Shown here: piece after piece, positions 43,132 to 54,588 of the stretch
Layout: the number at the start of each line of letters is the position of its first letter
Numbering within the stretch: position 1 is the stretch's first letter
Assembly: GCA_030374805.1 (NCBI GenBank)
Contig: JARGSG010000183.1
Span: 62,001-126,000 of the forward strand
Origin: Gracilaria gracilis
Lineage: Eukaryota; Rhodophyta; Florideophyceae; Gracilariales; Gracilariaceae
Direction: 5' to 3'
DNA length: 64,000 nt
Made by a program: the position numbers and the translations under genes
Notes under the pieces: generated by a model
Told to the model about the DNA's origin: nothing
Seen by the model: the letters and a program-made list of their open reading frames with translations, nothing else
The model's database searches: none

Positions 43132-43333
43132 AGAACTTTAGTGTGGAAGTATGCAATGATACCATAGGATGTTTCAAACATGGATTGAATTTGTTTTGAT
43201 TTCAATACGCGAATGAATATCTTGAGAAGTGTGACGTGTCTCACTGGATGTGAATCTCTTTCGACGCCTGTAGTTTTTTTCTGGATAGGTCTTGAATCGG
43301 ATTATAAAACGGAATGGAGCATAAGATGTTGTC

Positions 43334-45082
43334 TTGGCTCACAAACTTTGTCACAAAATGGTCAACCGCAAAAGGGTTATCCCGGAGTCGGACTCGGATT
43401 CGGATGCCAACCCTGATGATGTTCAATCTTTGTTCTTCGATGAGGAGCCTGAAGAGGAAAACTTGCCTCTCACTCAACTTCAGTCCCCGTGCGCGAGATA
43501 TAATCCACAAGCCCGCTTGAATCCATCTGTGGGTTCTAACGATGAAGAGGTTCCAGATCTTGGTATGGCGCGGTCGCGATTGCAGAGAATCCTTGGCGCT
43601 CAAAGAAAAGATTTGCCGACACAAACGGCGAAGAAGGTATTGATCTACGGCAAGAAACGAAAGGTTATCCCCGTTAAGGCAAACAAGGTAGCAATGTCTA
43701 GAGAGGAGTCGTGGACACAGATGATCGGCGATTGTTTGGCGGTTGACAGGAGTTTCTTCCACAGTGCCGAGGGAAGAATGGAAGATCGGTCTGTGAAGCA
43801 GCGTGGAAGTGTCGTGTACAATGGACTGAAGTTGTCTATTAATAATTGCGCTGATATCGAGACCGTCTACGACATACGGTTTCGTTCTAAAGTCGTCTTC
43901 AGTGGAAAGAAGTCATTAGGGTTCGATGGTGTCCGTTGTGCTGCCGGGCAATTCATGCGGTTTACAATAGCGCTTGGTCTCGTTGACCGAAACGACGGGC
44001 ATAAGCAAAATGTCTTGTTCCGCGCACTTGCCGATTGTGAAGCCGTGCAGTGCTTCATCAATCATTTCACCCTCACCGCATCACCGTATACTGTATCAGG
44101 CAAGTGCAATAACTTGCTTAGTATTATACATGTTGGGAAGATACGTATGGGCGATATGGATGGGATTCAGTCACAACTTGAGGCAGTGGGCGAATATCTT
44201 CGTAGTGCTGCTGCTGCTTCGAAGCGCGCAGGCCGGCGCAAAAGTCGCCGCCAACGCTTGATTGATATATCAACCAACAACCACAATCTTCTGTTTGATG
44301 CGGATTTAAGGAAGGCATTATCAATTGCCCGTCACAAATGTCAAGATATAATGAACACCTACCGAATCGATGAGGCCCGTGAGAAAGGAAGGTTTGCTCG
44401 CCGGCTCGAGAAATGCGAAGATCTACGACACAAGTGGTGTCTAAACGTTCTGGCGGCGGTCGTTTTTTCTTGTGGTGGACAAAGACCGCAAGCTATTGCA
44501 ACCTTGCAGCTCCCGACGGACGCGGAAATTGACCGTGTTGAGACAACAGGCTTTGGAGACTTTTTTAGTTTACGTTGCGATTCGGATAAGACGGAACGAG
44601 ATGCGAATTTTCCGCTAGTCTTGTTCCCCGTTTCGATGAAGCCATTGATTGAATTTCATCGGAAGGTGATGCGGTCTTATCTGCGAGACAAGTTTAATTT
44701 CATCGATGATGGGGTAGACATCAGACTACTATTGAACTCCAAAGATGGAACGGTGTTGGAATCTAGGCAAATTACGAACTCGATTCGCAGTTTCATGGTC
44801 TACCTTAACAAGCGTTATGAATTTGTAACGTGCATGACTGTGCGAGCGAGTTTTGCTACGTCGATGATGCATGCGTTTCGGCATAAGCGAGTTGGAAAGG
44901 ATTTATCTCAAGAGAAGTTTTTGGATCTACTCGCAAACCGAATGAATACGAGCGCGGAACAGCTTCTTGATGCATACATTCATATCATTAGGGCAGACTA
45001 CGAAAAAGGTGTTCAACTGGCTATGGAACACTTTATGATAGTGATGGGAGAGGACGAGCAGAACGAAGATCAGTGTGAGTAA
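43334..45082 (+). CDS. tyrosine recombinase-like protein (Crypton-type transposase candidate)
   Basis: Intact 582-codon frame. The last 220 residues fit the tyrosine recombinase fold: VVFSCGGQRPQAIATLQL supplies the first catalytic Arg (box I), TVRASFATSMMHAFRHKR matches the HxxRHTFAT box II with the second Arg, and LLDAYIHI supplies a candidate nucleophilic Tyr. The His of box II is replaced (MTVR). The N-terminal half is acidic, then basic (KRAGRRKSRRQR). Eukaryotic free-standing tyrosine recombinases are typical of Crypton elements, which lack terminal inverted repeats, and none are seen. It could be a domesticated gene. Confidence 0.55.
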   Translation: MAHKLCHKMVNRKRVIPESDSDSDANPDDVQSLFFDEEPEEENLPLTQLQSPCARYNPQARLNPSVGSNDEEVPDLGMARSRLQRILGAQRKDLPTQTAKKVLIYGKKRKVIPVKANKVAMSREESWTQMIGDCLAVDRSFFHSAEGRMEDRSVKQRGSVVYNGLKLSINNCADIETVYDIRFRSKVVFSGKKSLGFDGVRCAAGQFMRFTIALGLVDRNDGHKQNVLFRALADCEAVQCFINHFTLTASPYTVSGKCNNLLSIIHVGKIRMGDMDGIQSQLEAVGEYLRSAAAASKRAGRRKSRRQRLIDISTNNHNLLFDADLRKALSIARHKCQDIMNTYRIDEAREKGRFARRLEKCEDLRHKWCLNVLAAVVFSCGGQRPQAIATLQLPTDAEIDRVETTGFGDFFSLRCDSDKTERDANFPLVLFPVSMKPLIEFHRKVMRSYLRDKFNFIDDGVDIRLLLNSKDGTVLESRQITNSIRSFMVYLNKRYEFVTCMTVRASFATSMMHAFRHKRVGKDLSQEKFLDLLANRMNTSAEQLLDAYIHIIRADYEKGVQLAMEHFMIVMGEDEQNEDQCE

Positions 45083-46016
45083 AGTCGTATTGAATAGTTA
45101 ATATACAAGTAAACAAAGTACAGAATTGTGTTTCCTAGAATTGTTGCAAACTCGCAGACTCTACCTTCTTGCTCACACTACTCGAGAGATAGATAGATAA
45201 ACATGGGCCATTTTGCTCGATGCTTCTGACATCATTTCCAGACCCCAGCATCACCCCCAGTGCCAGATTGCGTACCATTCACAAGTCTGGCCAGCGTGCG
45301 GGCTGTCCCAGCAGAATCTCGTTCTGCTGTAGAGAATTTTCGACAGTAGTTCGGGCAAGAAAGGGTGACGGGAACCCATTTCGAAACGGCCCTGCGAAAC
45401 TAAGGGCCGACGCCACTGCTACAGATGCAGCACACATGATTCAGATTCACAACCAGACTCCCCTTCCAAAAGATTCACAGTCAAAGGCAGGAAAACGTTT
45501 CCTGTACTCGTATGTACATATACGCGGGATCGAGGAAAGGGCTGAACGAAGATGATTTGTGGCAAAGTTGACATTAACAGAGAATTGGGTGCAGAAAAGA
45601 ATAAAGAGGGTTAAGAGGACTAGCCCCGGTTATACTTTTGACGTATCCATAGAGACATGAAACGAAACTTGATCATGTTCTGTTACTCCACAGGGTAGTG
45701 TTGCCCTGGGGGCGAAGAGAGTACTAGCTTGATAGATCATCTGTATGCTTTGTGCAGCTCATGCGGAACGTAAGAACGTAAGAAAGCAGACAGACTCACT
45801 TGTTGATAATATAGACAAAGCTCACATAAACCACCACAATTGGGCTGTCTTCTGTTGCCTAACGGTAGCGTACTGCTCAAAATGCACAGCAGGTAACCCT
45901 ATTAGCTCGCTCGCTCGCTCTCTAGGCAGCGTTAGAAAGGGACACCCTACATTGAAGAAAACCAGCATCAAGCCAGCAACGCCATGGCATAAAATATTAA
46001 GCGCAGGAGGCAGTGC
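45083..46016. other. 930 bp without a recognised gene
   Basis: A 111-codon frame (45220-45555) and a 91-codon frame (45745-46020) have no family signature. Short GATA and GCTC repeats are present. The second frame is partly antisense to the chrA 3' end. Confidence 0.4.
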
Positions 46017-47473
46017 CTAAACCAAGGAAGCGGCGGCGGAGGAACAGGTGAGAGCAAACGCAGTGGGTCCTACAAACGTTTTCTTCAAGAGCATCCACAC
46101 GCCAGCCACAATGAGGCCGGAGGTGGCCGAATTGGTTCCCTGCAACACAATCTGCGGGCTTTCGATGCGGCGCACGCGCTACCAAAACGGCAGCAAGCCA
46201 ATCTGAATGAGAAGACCGGAGCCGAACAATCCTTGCGAGCCGAAAAATGTACCCTTGATCGGGATGATGGCGGCGCCCAGGAACGGCGCCATGTTGAACA
46301 TGGGGCCAGGGATACAGCCGAACAGTGCGAAACCGGCCAGAATGACGTAGGTTGGTAAGAGATCAGAATTCAGTGATTTCACTGCGTGAAACGGTTCGTC
46401 GGTGGGGGTGGTTGGGAGAGAGGGTAAAAAGGGTGTGCTACGCGGGGTGTATGTTATTGAGCATACGTATTTCATAAGCATGGGGACGACAATGGCACCG
46501 CCTCCAAACACGCACAGGCCGATGGGCCAGAAGATCTTGAGCAAGATGAAGCCCAGATCAGAGGGCGGCAATGCGGCGATGATAACGGTGACGAGAGCGC
46601 AGTTGCAGAGCAGAGCAATTCCGGTGGTACAAACGTTGGCATGCCATTGCGGAATGGGGGAGGGTTGCTTCTGCAGGCGAGAGGAGGTAGCAGTGAGCGT
46701 GGTGTACACATAGTAAGAAAAAACACCAGCCAGCAGGAGCGGAATAAAGACCCAGGACGAAAAAGCGGGTGGAAAAACGACGGAGACAAACATGGAGACG
46801 ATAGCAATAGCCATTCTGACGGGGTGCGAAGCACAAGTGCCATGAACAATGCGAAAGGCAGCGATCAACACAAAGGCAAACGCCACAGGAATGAAGCCGA
46901 TATCTAGCTCGGTGAGGCGCAGAATAAGCGCAAGCAAACGGTGGTCATGCAGGTGCAAGTAAGACCACACGCCCGCCAAGCTCATGGCCACGAAGCCTAG
47001 CAAATGTCACACCAAGATGGTGAGGGCGGCGCCGGTAGCGCAGCGAAAAGTGACGCCCAGCGCGTCGCCAGATGCGTGGAGGCCAGCCCATGCAACGACT
47101 GTGCCAGCGCGTACAGCTCCAAAAAGGTTGAGCGCGCCACGCGCGGCGTGTCTGACGACGACGACGGCGCGTCTGACGACGATGATGGCGTGTCTGACGA
47201 CGACGACGGCGTGTCTGAAGACGACGACGGCGTGTCTGACGACAACGATGGCGCGTCTGACGATGACGACGGCGCGTCTCACGACGACGGCGCGTGCACG
47301 AACTTTTGGTGCAGGAGTGCTACGTGCACCTGCGGTCCGCCGAACGCGATCATCGCCAGCGGCCAGAAAGTGCGCAGAAAGCGACGGAAGGTGGGATTTG
47401 TAGCGTCGTCCACTGACGACGCCGTGGGCAACAGCGGCGCTTCCTCGCCGTCGCGCTCATGGACGACGGCCAT
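46017..47473 (-). pseudogene. ChrA-type chromate transporter pseudogene
   Basis: ChrA/CHR proteins are chromate/sulfate-type membrane carriers. The N-terminal signature FLRTFWPLAMIAFGGPQVHV (near 47370) and ELYALAQSLHGLASTHLA (near 47100) are separated by a 21-bp minisatellite read as SSSSDTP. Downstream helices, FGGGAIVVPML and PGPMFNMAPFLGA, follow. Lesions: a TGA within the minisatellite (TCA to TGA), a frame change near 47040, TGA in place of Trp in LVxHLLGF near 47000, and TAG at 46179-46181 after LLPFW, after which RVRRIESPQIVLQG and AGVWMLLKKTF continue in frame. Three stops and a shift make it a likely pseudogene. Confidence 0.7.
47146..47293. repeat. 21-bp minisatellite within chrA
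   Basis: About seven copies of a GTGTCTGACGACGACGACGG-like unit (21 bp). It codes a Ser/Asp/Pro linker on the minus strand and inserts at a loop of the transporter. Confidence 0.8.
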
Positions 47474-48329
47474 GACGGTGTCTGTTCAGCAGAGGCGAGA
47501 GTGACTGGGAGGACGATAGTGGAGAAGACGATACGAACGGAGTATCATAGATCCCTTCAAGAACAACTTGAAAGCTACACGTACAAGTACTGCGAGATCA
47601 ATGACACCTGGACACGTGTCATACCACGAACCCCAAGGGAAGGAGAATACAGGTGCTGCACAAAACTTAACCAGAGCGATCATAGCCTCTGCTTTTTTGG
47701 GGCACGGGTAGCATTCCCGCTGCCGCCGCCAAGAGGGCCATCATCCGCGTTCAATGTGCAGCTAGAGCGGGCCTCCTACCTTGACGTGTTATGGCAGTCA
47801 TTTTAGACGCCGACCCCCAAGCGCTGCTCTGGCAAGCCGGACTCCACCCCTACAACCCTGGGGAGAACGGCAGCATTGGGGTTGATCAGTCCCCGCCGCC
47901 GCTCTGAGGAAAAGCGGAGGGCAATTCCGTGTTCAGGTTCTTGTTTTTATACCAGTTCTCAGCCCCCACAACATGACGGTTACAATCTATAGTGCTGATT
48001 TGATCAATTCATTCACCTTACAGCCTGTAAGTTACAGGTGCTTTCAATAGGGGCAACTGTTCTTGCGACCGCTTTGGATAGCAATCAACGCTATTAATAC
48101 GAGTAAGTACATCGAAGTCTTGTGAAGAGAACTCGTTAACTACAGGAGGGCGACATCGGGTTGAGGCGGGTGCCAATTTGGCAAATCTGCTGAACCCAGC
48201 GTCGTTAGACTGTGGTCCGGGATTCAATGCTTACAACAGAAGAAGGGAGAATGACGCGAAAGACTTGAGAAGTCATGAGCTCTCTGGACTTCAGGAAGAG
48301 TGATAAGGAGGAGTTGTACTGTTCGTGAG
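47474..48329. other. 850 bp without a recognised gene
   Basis: A 115-codon plus frame (47459-47806) with YTYKYCEINDTWTRVIPRTP and a short downstream frame (WQAGLHPYNPGENG) look coding-like, but I recognise no family. Confidence 0.35.
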
Positions 48330-49263
48330 GGGTTTTCTACGAGTCACCTACTCCGCCCACCTCCCCCTCTACCGACTATCCTTACGGCGCCGTGGCGCGC
48401 GTCGTACCGCCTAGTCCGGATGCCGATGGCTATCGCGAGCGCCGTACGTTGAGGGTGTCCGATCCGTGCAGACCGTGCACTTGATCACCGACTCTTCGCA
48501 GAGCGAATGTTCGCAGGGTCCCTACCTCGATCAAGCACAGCGCGAGTCTACTCAGCGCCGCCGCCAACGCATTGCTGATACCACTATTCTGGTAATTGCT
48601 ATTTTTCGTTGTCACGGGAGTTGTGTTTCTTGTCATGGCCACCGGGTTTACCGCTATGGTTACCAACGAGAATTCTCCACGGCTGCAGATCTTTTCCGCG
48701 TGGCCGGGATGGCGGTGTCATTCCGTTGGAGTACGGTTGTCATGCTCCTGATGGTGTTTCTATCTCTATCCCTCTTCGCTGGCAAGATGTGCCTCCCTCA
48801 GCCACCAATCTCGTCATTATCTTCTCGCACCCTGGCGCTTTGCACGAATCGAAGGTCGACCCCGTACATTGGTTTGTCACGGATATTCCGCTTGGACCTA
48901 ACCACGACAATCACATGCCGGCCAATGCTTCCACAAAACCCAGCTCTGCTTCCGCACGGCGCTGTTCAGCGTGCGAATGTTTATTCGCATGGTGGGTATT
49001 ACTGGCCGCCTTGTTCAAGTATTACCAGCGTGTTTACGATCTATGCGTATGCCGTTGAGGCTCCTGCCGTCATTGAGAGAGTAGATGATGCGAGAGAGAT
49101 TATGATGCGCTTTGATGGTGTGCCGTTTGCCAAGTTGAGGGGGACTTACAGTCATTCTGCTCCACCTGCTTCACAGTCCGAACAGACCGATGACGCTCAT
49201 TCTGAACCATCTTCATCAAATCATGGTACAGCTCCTAAGCATGTTCAACATTCTCAGACGTAG
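48330..49263 (+). pseudogene. membrane-anchored YbhB/PEBP-like protein, frameshifted
   Basis: Pieces in successive frames form one protein: a Pro-rich start (SPTPPTSPSTDYPYGAV), a basic QRRRQR before a membrane segment (TTILVIAIF then VTGVVFLVMATGF), then the PEBP fold GGVIPLEYGCHAPDGVSISI, PLRWQDVPPSATNLVIIF, VDPVHWFVTDIPLG, and a later frame with GYYWPPCSSITSVFTIYAYA. At least four frame changes are needed. The YbhB/YbcL family of Raf-kinase-inhibitor-like proteins binds ligands or phospholipids. Either decayed or a stretch of poor consensus. Confidence 0.6.
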
Positions 49264-50524
49264 AAAAGAGTATGTGAGCGTTGTGAGCTTCGAAAACCGT
49301 CGTGATCCGCGCACTTGATCCTCTATTCTATACGTACTATTCGGATGGTAGTATATACATGTGCACATTGCACATTGCTTGCAATATCTGCCGTAGTTCC
49401 GTCACTCGATCCTTTTCGTGTTTACTCAGAGTGATACAACTTTAGAAGTTGCTAACTTTACCGTAGGTAATTAGTGGGGTATCCGTTTGCATACTGCAAA
49501 CCGGTTGCATTTACATATCTATACAACCTCTACGTTCCGCATCGTCTATACGCCTTCTGATATATAGAAGTAAAATGATATGTATACCAATCATCTATTT
49601 CGGTTCCGCACGCTTCTCAAATGCGCTCACCTTCTTTTCCTTCCAATTTGCTGGATATGCCTTGGTATATGTGATGCGATTCAAAGGAGATCTACGCAGT
49701 CTAGCACCGCTGAACTGCACACCGTTGAGGAATACGAATACAAGATATCAAAGAATGTCGATCACTGTCAAGGCACAACTTCGCAAGCGAAGTCCTGAGC
49801 TTCAACAAGGGATGACCCTTCAAAGCCTTCAAGTGGAACCGCGGCAAGCGACAACCTTTGCACTCGTGCGCCCATTAGATGCCAATATTCCCCATTTCGA
49901 TAAGCGTTGGTTGCAAAACGCCTGCTGTCGAAAACATATAAGGGATGTAATGCTCTCTTGCTGTAGCCCATGAGTGTAGCAAAGCTACTGATTAGTAGTT
50001 AGTGGCTGCGGTATAGAAATGGTATAGGTTGTCGGGTCTTTAGCACACCCACACGTACAAGGAAGTAACGTAAGTGTTTCAAGTAAACGACAACCCTATT
50101 CAGCTTGCTCCTACTTCTCAAAGGTATTCAATCGATCCAGCGATGCCCAGCTTGATCTCTCGTTCTTGTTGTTCATACCAGTTGAATGTTGCAGCGGTGG
50201 AGTAATACAGTAGTTGCTGATTGGGAAGTGCCTCTCGTTTAGTTCTCACCGAGATCATCACACTTTCTATATGTACTCCACTGCTTGAGGATCGCTGTCT
50301 TGTAACTGGCCGCGACGCCCGCCTCGGATTTTCTTGACGCCCGCCGTCTCCGCGTTTGCAGACCTTGAGGGTTGAGGATTGCAGTCGTTGTCAGATGAAG
50401 CTCCAAGTTCGTTGCGCCCGTTGCTGCGGGTGCTATTGACCTCTGCATCCCGGATATCTCGAGTTTCAGTCTCAACGTCCTGTCCGCTTCGGTCACGTCG
50501 TAAGCGGTTAGTTAATCTCCGGAG
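49264..50524. other. 1.26 kb with no confident gene
   Basis: A 72-codon frame at 49580-49798 starts with a signal-peptide-like stretch (LLFLPICWICLGICDA), and an 85-codon minus frame lies at 50239-50496. Neither has a recognisable family. The rest is noncoding by eye. Confidence 0.35.
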
Positions 50525-51671
50525 CTATCCAGGCTGGGACTGATCTCGTTTTCTATGGTTCTTGTTGAATAGCAAGCCTAGAGACCCTCTTTTCCCATTT
50601 AGTAGAACTGATGGCTCTTCACGGTTTATTATTCCCGCTTGGTTCACGTCTCCCCATTCTTCATTGCTTCCTTCACTTCTGTCTTCTTCATTCCTGTCAT
50701 GCGAGAGCGAGGCCTTGAAACGCTCCAAAAGCTTGGTACTCTTGCGTACTAGTGACTCAACTTGACCTTCTAACCAGTGGGACCTAGGTGTTTCCGAGTT
50801 GTTGACGGTATGGGCCAGAAAAGTTGTCGTTTCTTCTAAAGCCTTCTCAAGTTCCTCAACATGCTTGTGGACCAGACTTGAAGTACTTTCCACATTCTTC
50901 AGCTGCTCATCCAATCGTTTGCAATGCAGTGAAGTTTGCGTCGCTACCAACTCAGCCATTTCCGCTTTGTGTAGCGCCCGAAGCTTTTCCACGTCATCGT
51001 TGCTCTTTTCCACCTGGAGTCGTTCAACATCAGCCTCTAGTTTGCTGATGGTGTCCATAAGAGTGCTGTTACTCGCGCGCAGCTCCCTGTTTTCTGCTCT
51101 AGCATCTTTTAACAACCAGAACAGGGTCCTGCGTTTCTCTTCATGCTCCACGCATTCGTATTCCACCTCACACTTTTCCTTATTCGCAATGTGTAAGGCT
51201 TCTCTCGCTCTCTTGGCCTCCTCCGCCACCTCGCTAATTTGGCGTTTCAAGGAGTTGAAGACGGCTTGTTCTTCACTGGCAACGCAGCCCTCCTCCCTAT
51301 TCTTCTTGGCGCGCGAAGAAACAGTTTCCAAAACGGCGACAACTTCTCGCCTGTATACTTCTTCCGCCACATTTGTCAACTTCTTCTTCTTGAGGTTATC
51401 TCCCACAGTCGAAAAACGCCTCATGAATACCATTAGACTGGCAGTCCCGGACGAGGCGCAATAGGTCATCCCATACGTCTGGGACTATCGCTTGTAATCC
51501 TGCACTGTCAGGATATAGGGCAGCAGGACTGTCGCTTCCGGCTCCTTCCACCGTCGAAGGATTAAAGAGTTCCCTTTCACTGCTTCTACCAGTTTTTCCA
51601 AGGTTTCCCTGGCGGGATTCTCTTTCGAAAAAAGCAGTTAAGGTAACCACGGATGGTTTTACGAAGGCCAT
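50525..51671 (-). CDS. coiled-coil protein, hypothetical
   Basis: The 314-codon frame from 51469 is rich in Glu/Lys/Leu heptads over about residues 70-230 (LKRQISEVAEEAKRAREALH; TISKLEADVERLQVEK), a long coiled coil. A second frame starting at ATG 51671 (MAFVKPSVVTLTAFF...WDDLLRLVRDCQSNG) overlaps its start and probably supplies the N-terminus via a frameshift or short intron near 51410-51460. The C-terminus is basic. No family assigned. Confidence 0.5.
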
Positions 51672-52558
51672 TTTTACTGAAGATGATGTGATCGAAAGGA
51701 TTGGTAAGATTTAGAAAGTTCGGTAGTTTGATGTACACCGTTGTGTTCTTAGGTCAGCTGGACTGGAGCTCTTGTGAGTACCCACTGACGAAGCCCGCCT
51801 TTTATAGCGCTTCGTTTGAGGACTGACTCTCTTTGAAAGGCGACTGGATAATGATTTCATGGTGAGGAGAATGCCGCCATAGCCTCTCATTACAACCAAG
51901 TTGAATTGACTACTTCGCCGGTTTCCGTTTGGGGGGGCAACAGTTTGGCTTCTTACATAAAACGTTCACCGGGAGACGCAAGGAGTAAATCATTCCAGCC
52001 AACTCTCTCATACCATGTAATACCCCTTCTTGTTTTCACTCTGACCGCGGGTCAACTCCGAGGGTGGGGAGTTGAGCGAGATTCCATTTCAAAATGACGG
52101 CGTCTTGTAGATACGAATTAGGATTGATCCGCGCCCAAGTCCGGAGCAACGATCATTTTGAGACGAGCATGCTGGCGACACTCCCCAGTGCGTGCACTCA
52201 TTTCTCTTCGGTACCTCTAGATAATCTCTGCACTACTTTCGTGTCTCTACGTGTAGCCGAGACACGAAAATGGCGTTCATAATACTTCCATGTCTTTCAA
52301 CGACTTCATCATGACAGTATTATTGTTACGTCGGACACAATATGTCATTATGTAGGCCGAAACTGAACAATCTAACTCGAAATAAGTTAAATCCTCCCTT
52401 CGCGTGCTTCAAAAATTCCATTCATTTGCTTGAACTGCTGCTGCTCTTGTAGATCCCACCATGATCTCGGAACAACTGTGACCAGCACAACCACCATCAG
52501 TATCTTGCATGCACAAGTCCGAGAAGAAACCGAGTTATCTACAACGTAGCGGTATGAT
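51672..52558. other. 890 bp without a recognised gene
   Basis: Only short frames below 75 codons. The palindromic region TGTCTCTACGTGTAGCCGAGACACG near 52239 is the one structured motif I see. It probably contains the promoter of the trmL gene. Confidence 0.35.
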
Positions 52559-53404
52559 ATGTATTGCCACCAAACAACATTTGTTTCTCCCGGCAACTTC
52601 ACTCAAAAAGGTGAAAGGAAATGCAGCAATTTGTGTAACTTTCGACCCAAGACCATTGGGTCTCGGACAAGTATACGGTCGAAGGGAAAGCGCATATCCA
52701 ATTGTAAGGGGCAATACGGTACCGGGTCGGATGGCAAGGCAGCAGTCGATGCAAACGACGGTGAGAAGCTGTTGCACATCGTTTTCGTTCATCCACAGAT
52801 ACATTAGAACACAGGAAATATCGGACGCACATGTCTAGGACTAGGGGCAGCGCTTCATCATGTTGGACCCATGGGGTTTTCTCTGGACGAAAGACAAATT
52901 CGTCGAGCAGGTTTAGATTATTGGCAACACGTTGATTTGCGTGTGTATGAAGACTGGTTGCAATTTGCGAACGGGAAGATGAAAGAGCTTGGAGGCACAC
53001 GATTGTTTTTCACCAAGTTTGGAGATCAATGCGCTACGGAAATCCAGTGGCCGCCAGAGGGAAAGATTGTGATGATATTTGGAAGTGAAGTGGACGGTTT
53101 TGATGGTATTCGGGACTGGCTTGATGGCGAGGGAAAGAATGAGAGGCGAGTTGCGTTTCCGATGGTTGACGAGCGTTTCCGTAGTTTCAACCTGAGCACC
53201 ACTGCAAGTATGGTACGTAGGATATGTCTTGCTTAAATCTCCGGCTTGTGAAAGTTGTCGATTGTTCCATGTTGACTGAAAATCTAACTTGAATTGCTAC
53301 AGGCCTTATGGGATGCTTACAAGGACGTGACGATGCGGCGAAACATAGGAACCGGACACGATACCGTTCGTGTGGATGATTCTGTTGTACTGAAGGTCCG
53401 ATGA
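52559..53404 (+). CDS. TrmL-like tRNA 2'-O-methyltransferase (SpoU family) with in-frame TAG and one intron
   Basis: SPOUT-class enzyme that methylates the wobble nucleotide 34 of some tRNAs. KLLHIVFVHPQIH, then TAG (52805-52807), then NTGNIGRTCLGLGAALHH reads as the family motif IxVxPxIPxNTGNIxR, with the stop where Gln or Pro usually sits. MGFSLDERQIRRAGLDYWQH, FTKFGDQ, VMIFGSEVDGF and FRSFNLSTTASM follow. A 90-bp intron at 53213-53302 (GTACGT donor, ATCTAAC branch, CTACAG acceptor) leads to ALWDAYKDVTMRRN and TGA at 53402-53404. The knot domain is complete apart from the stop. Start uncertain; the N-terminal 70 residues may be a targeting peptide. Confidence 0.75.
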
Positions 53405-54588
53405 TACTCTTACTCTGCAACGACGTGCCCTGAAGGACAAGAACGAAAGACCGAAGAATCAGACGTAGTGAAGTTACCCATTAGCGGCTCAGAAAGAAAA
53501 CTTTGGAGCATCTGATAAAAACATTATGACGTAACGGACTGTGGGCCGAATCTGCAAAAGGATGTAACAAGGAACGCCATGGAAGGGACGAATCACTATG
53601 GGAACATAATGGGGCTCCCTGCTGCGACGAAATGTTTAACCAGTGGCAGCTTAGGAACTCAAATATATTCTCTTTGCAGAGCAAAGAACTCTTGCAATGT
53701 GAGTCAAGGTCGGCCTTCTTCGGAATACTTCTAACTCTACACGTACAGCATGAGCATAATTCGCATTACGGTAGTTACACCACTTAACAGGCCTGATAAC
53801 GTATTTACTATTGCTGCCAATATGTCGTTCATGTAGACGTCCAAAATGGACTACTATGAATACCGATGCTATGGTTCACTCCTACGCTGCTCGCGCACTG
53901 AGTTGCTTAGACGTATTTTGAACATCTAGAAGTAGGGACTTCTATCCCTGAGTGAACAAGCATTTCACTAGTAACCTGGAGTATAGCACCCAGAGAGAAT
54001 ATGCAAATCCCAAACCATGCAAATCGTGCGAGAAGTAGTTAAACGATGCACGTGCAATAGAAACCCAGACTTTCGTACTCTGAATCGATACAAGAGCACT
54101 TTTAGCCTACCGCCCTATCATGATTCTTGGTGGTTCTCTTTCCAGACCTGTATAGGAACAGAACTTGAAGATGAGCGTCCATTCCACATGTTCGTGATGT
54201 TCGCTTGGAGAAGACCGGCTTCATACGGCATGCATAGTCAGCTCATTCTTGCTTTTATCGAAGTGGTAAATCGCTTCCTTACGTGAGCGGCGCTTGCCTA
54301 CACATCGCAATGAAGCTGTACAGAACGCGAAAGTGGGGAAGTTTTCTTTCCATTCGCTGCGCACACTGATCAAAATGGAGCATCGTATTTGCTGAAGGCA
54401 GTCAGCAGGTAAGAGGGCTCCTTCGTATAGCGTTTCCGGATGTGGTGTTGGGAGGGCTATCTCTCAAAACTTGTGGTCCACAGTATCTACTGTTAGAGGA
54501 AACGAGTTAGAATCGCTCTATTGTGAATTTTTAGTCAGTTGCAGTTTCCATGATTGCAGAAATAGAAATGCGCTGAGAGTCGCGGCAC
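53405..54588. other. 1.18 kb without a recognised gene
   Basis: Frames are under 90 codons with no family signature. No repeat was noticed. Confidence 0.4.
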
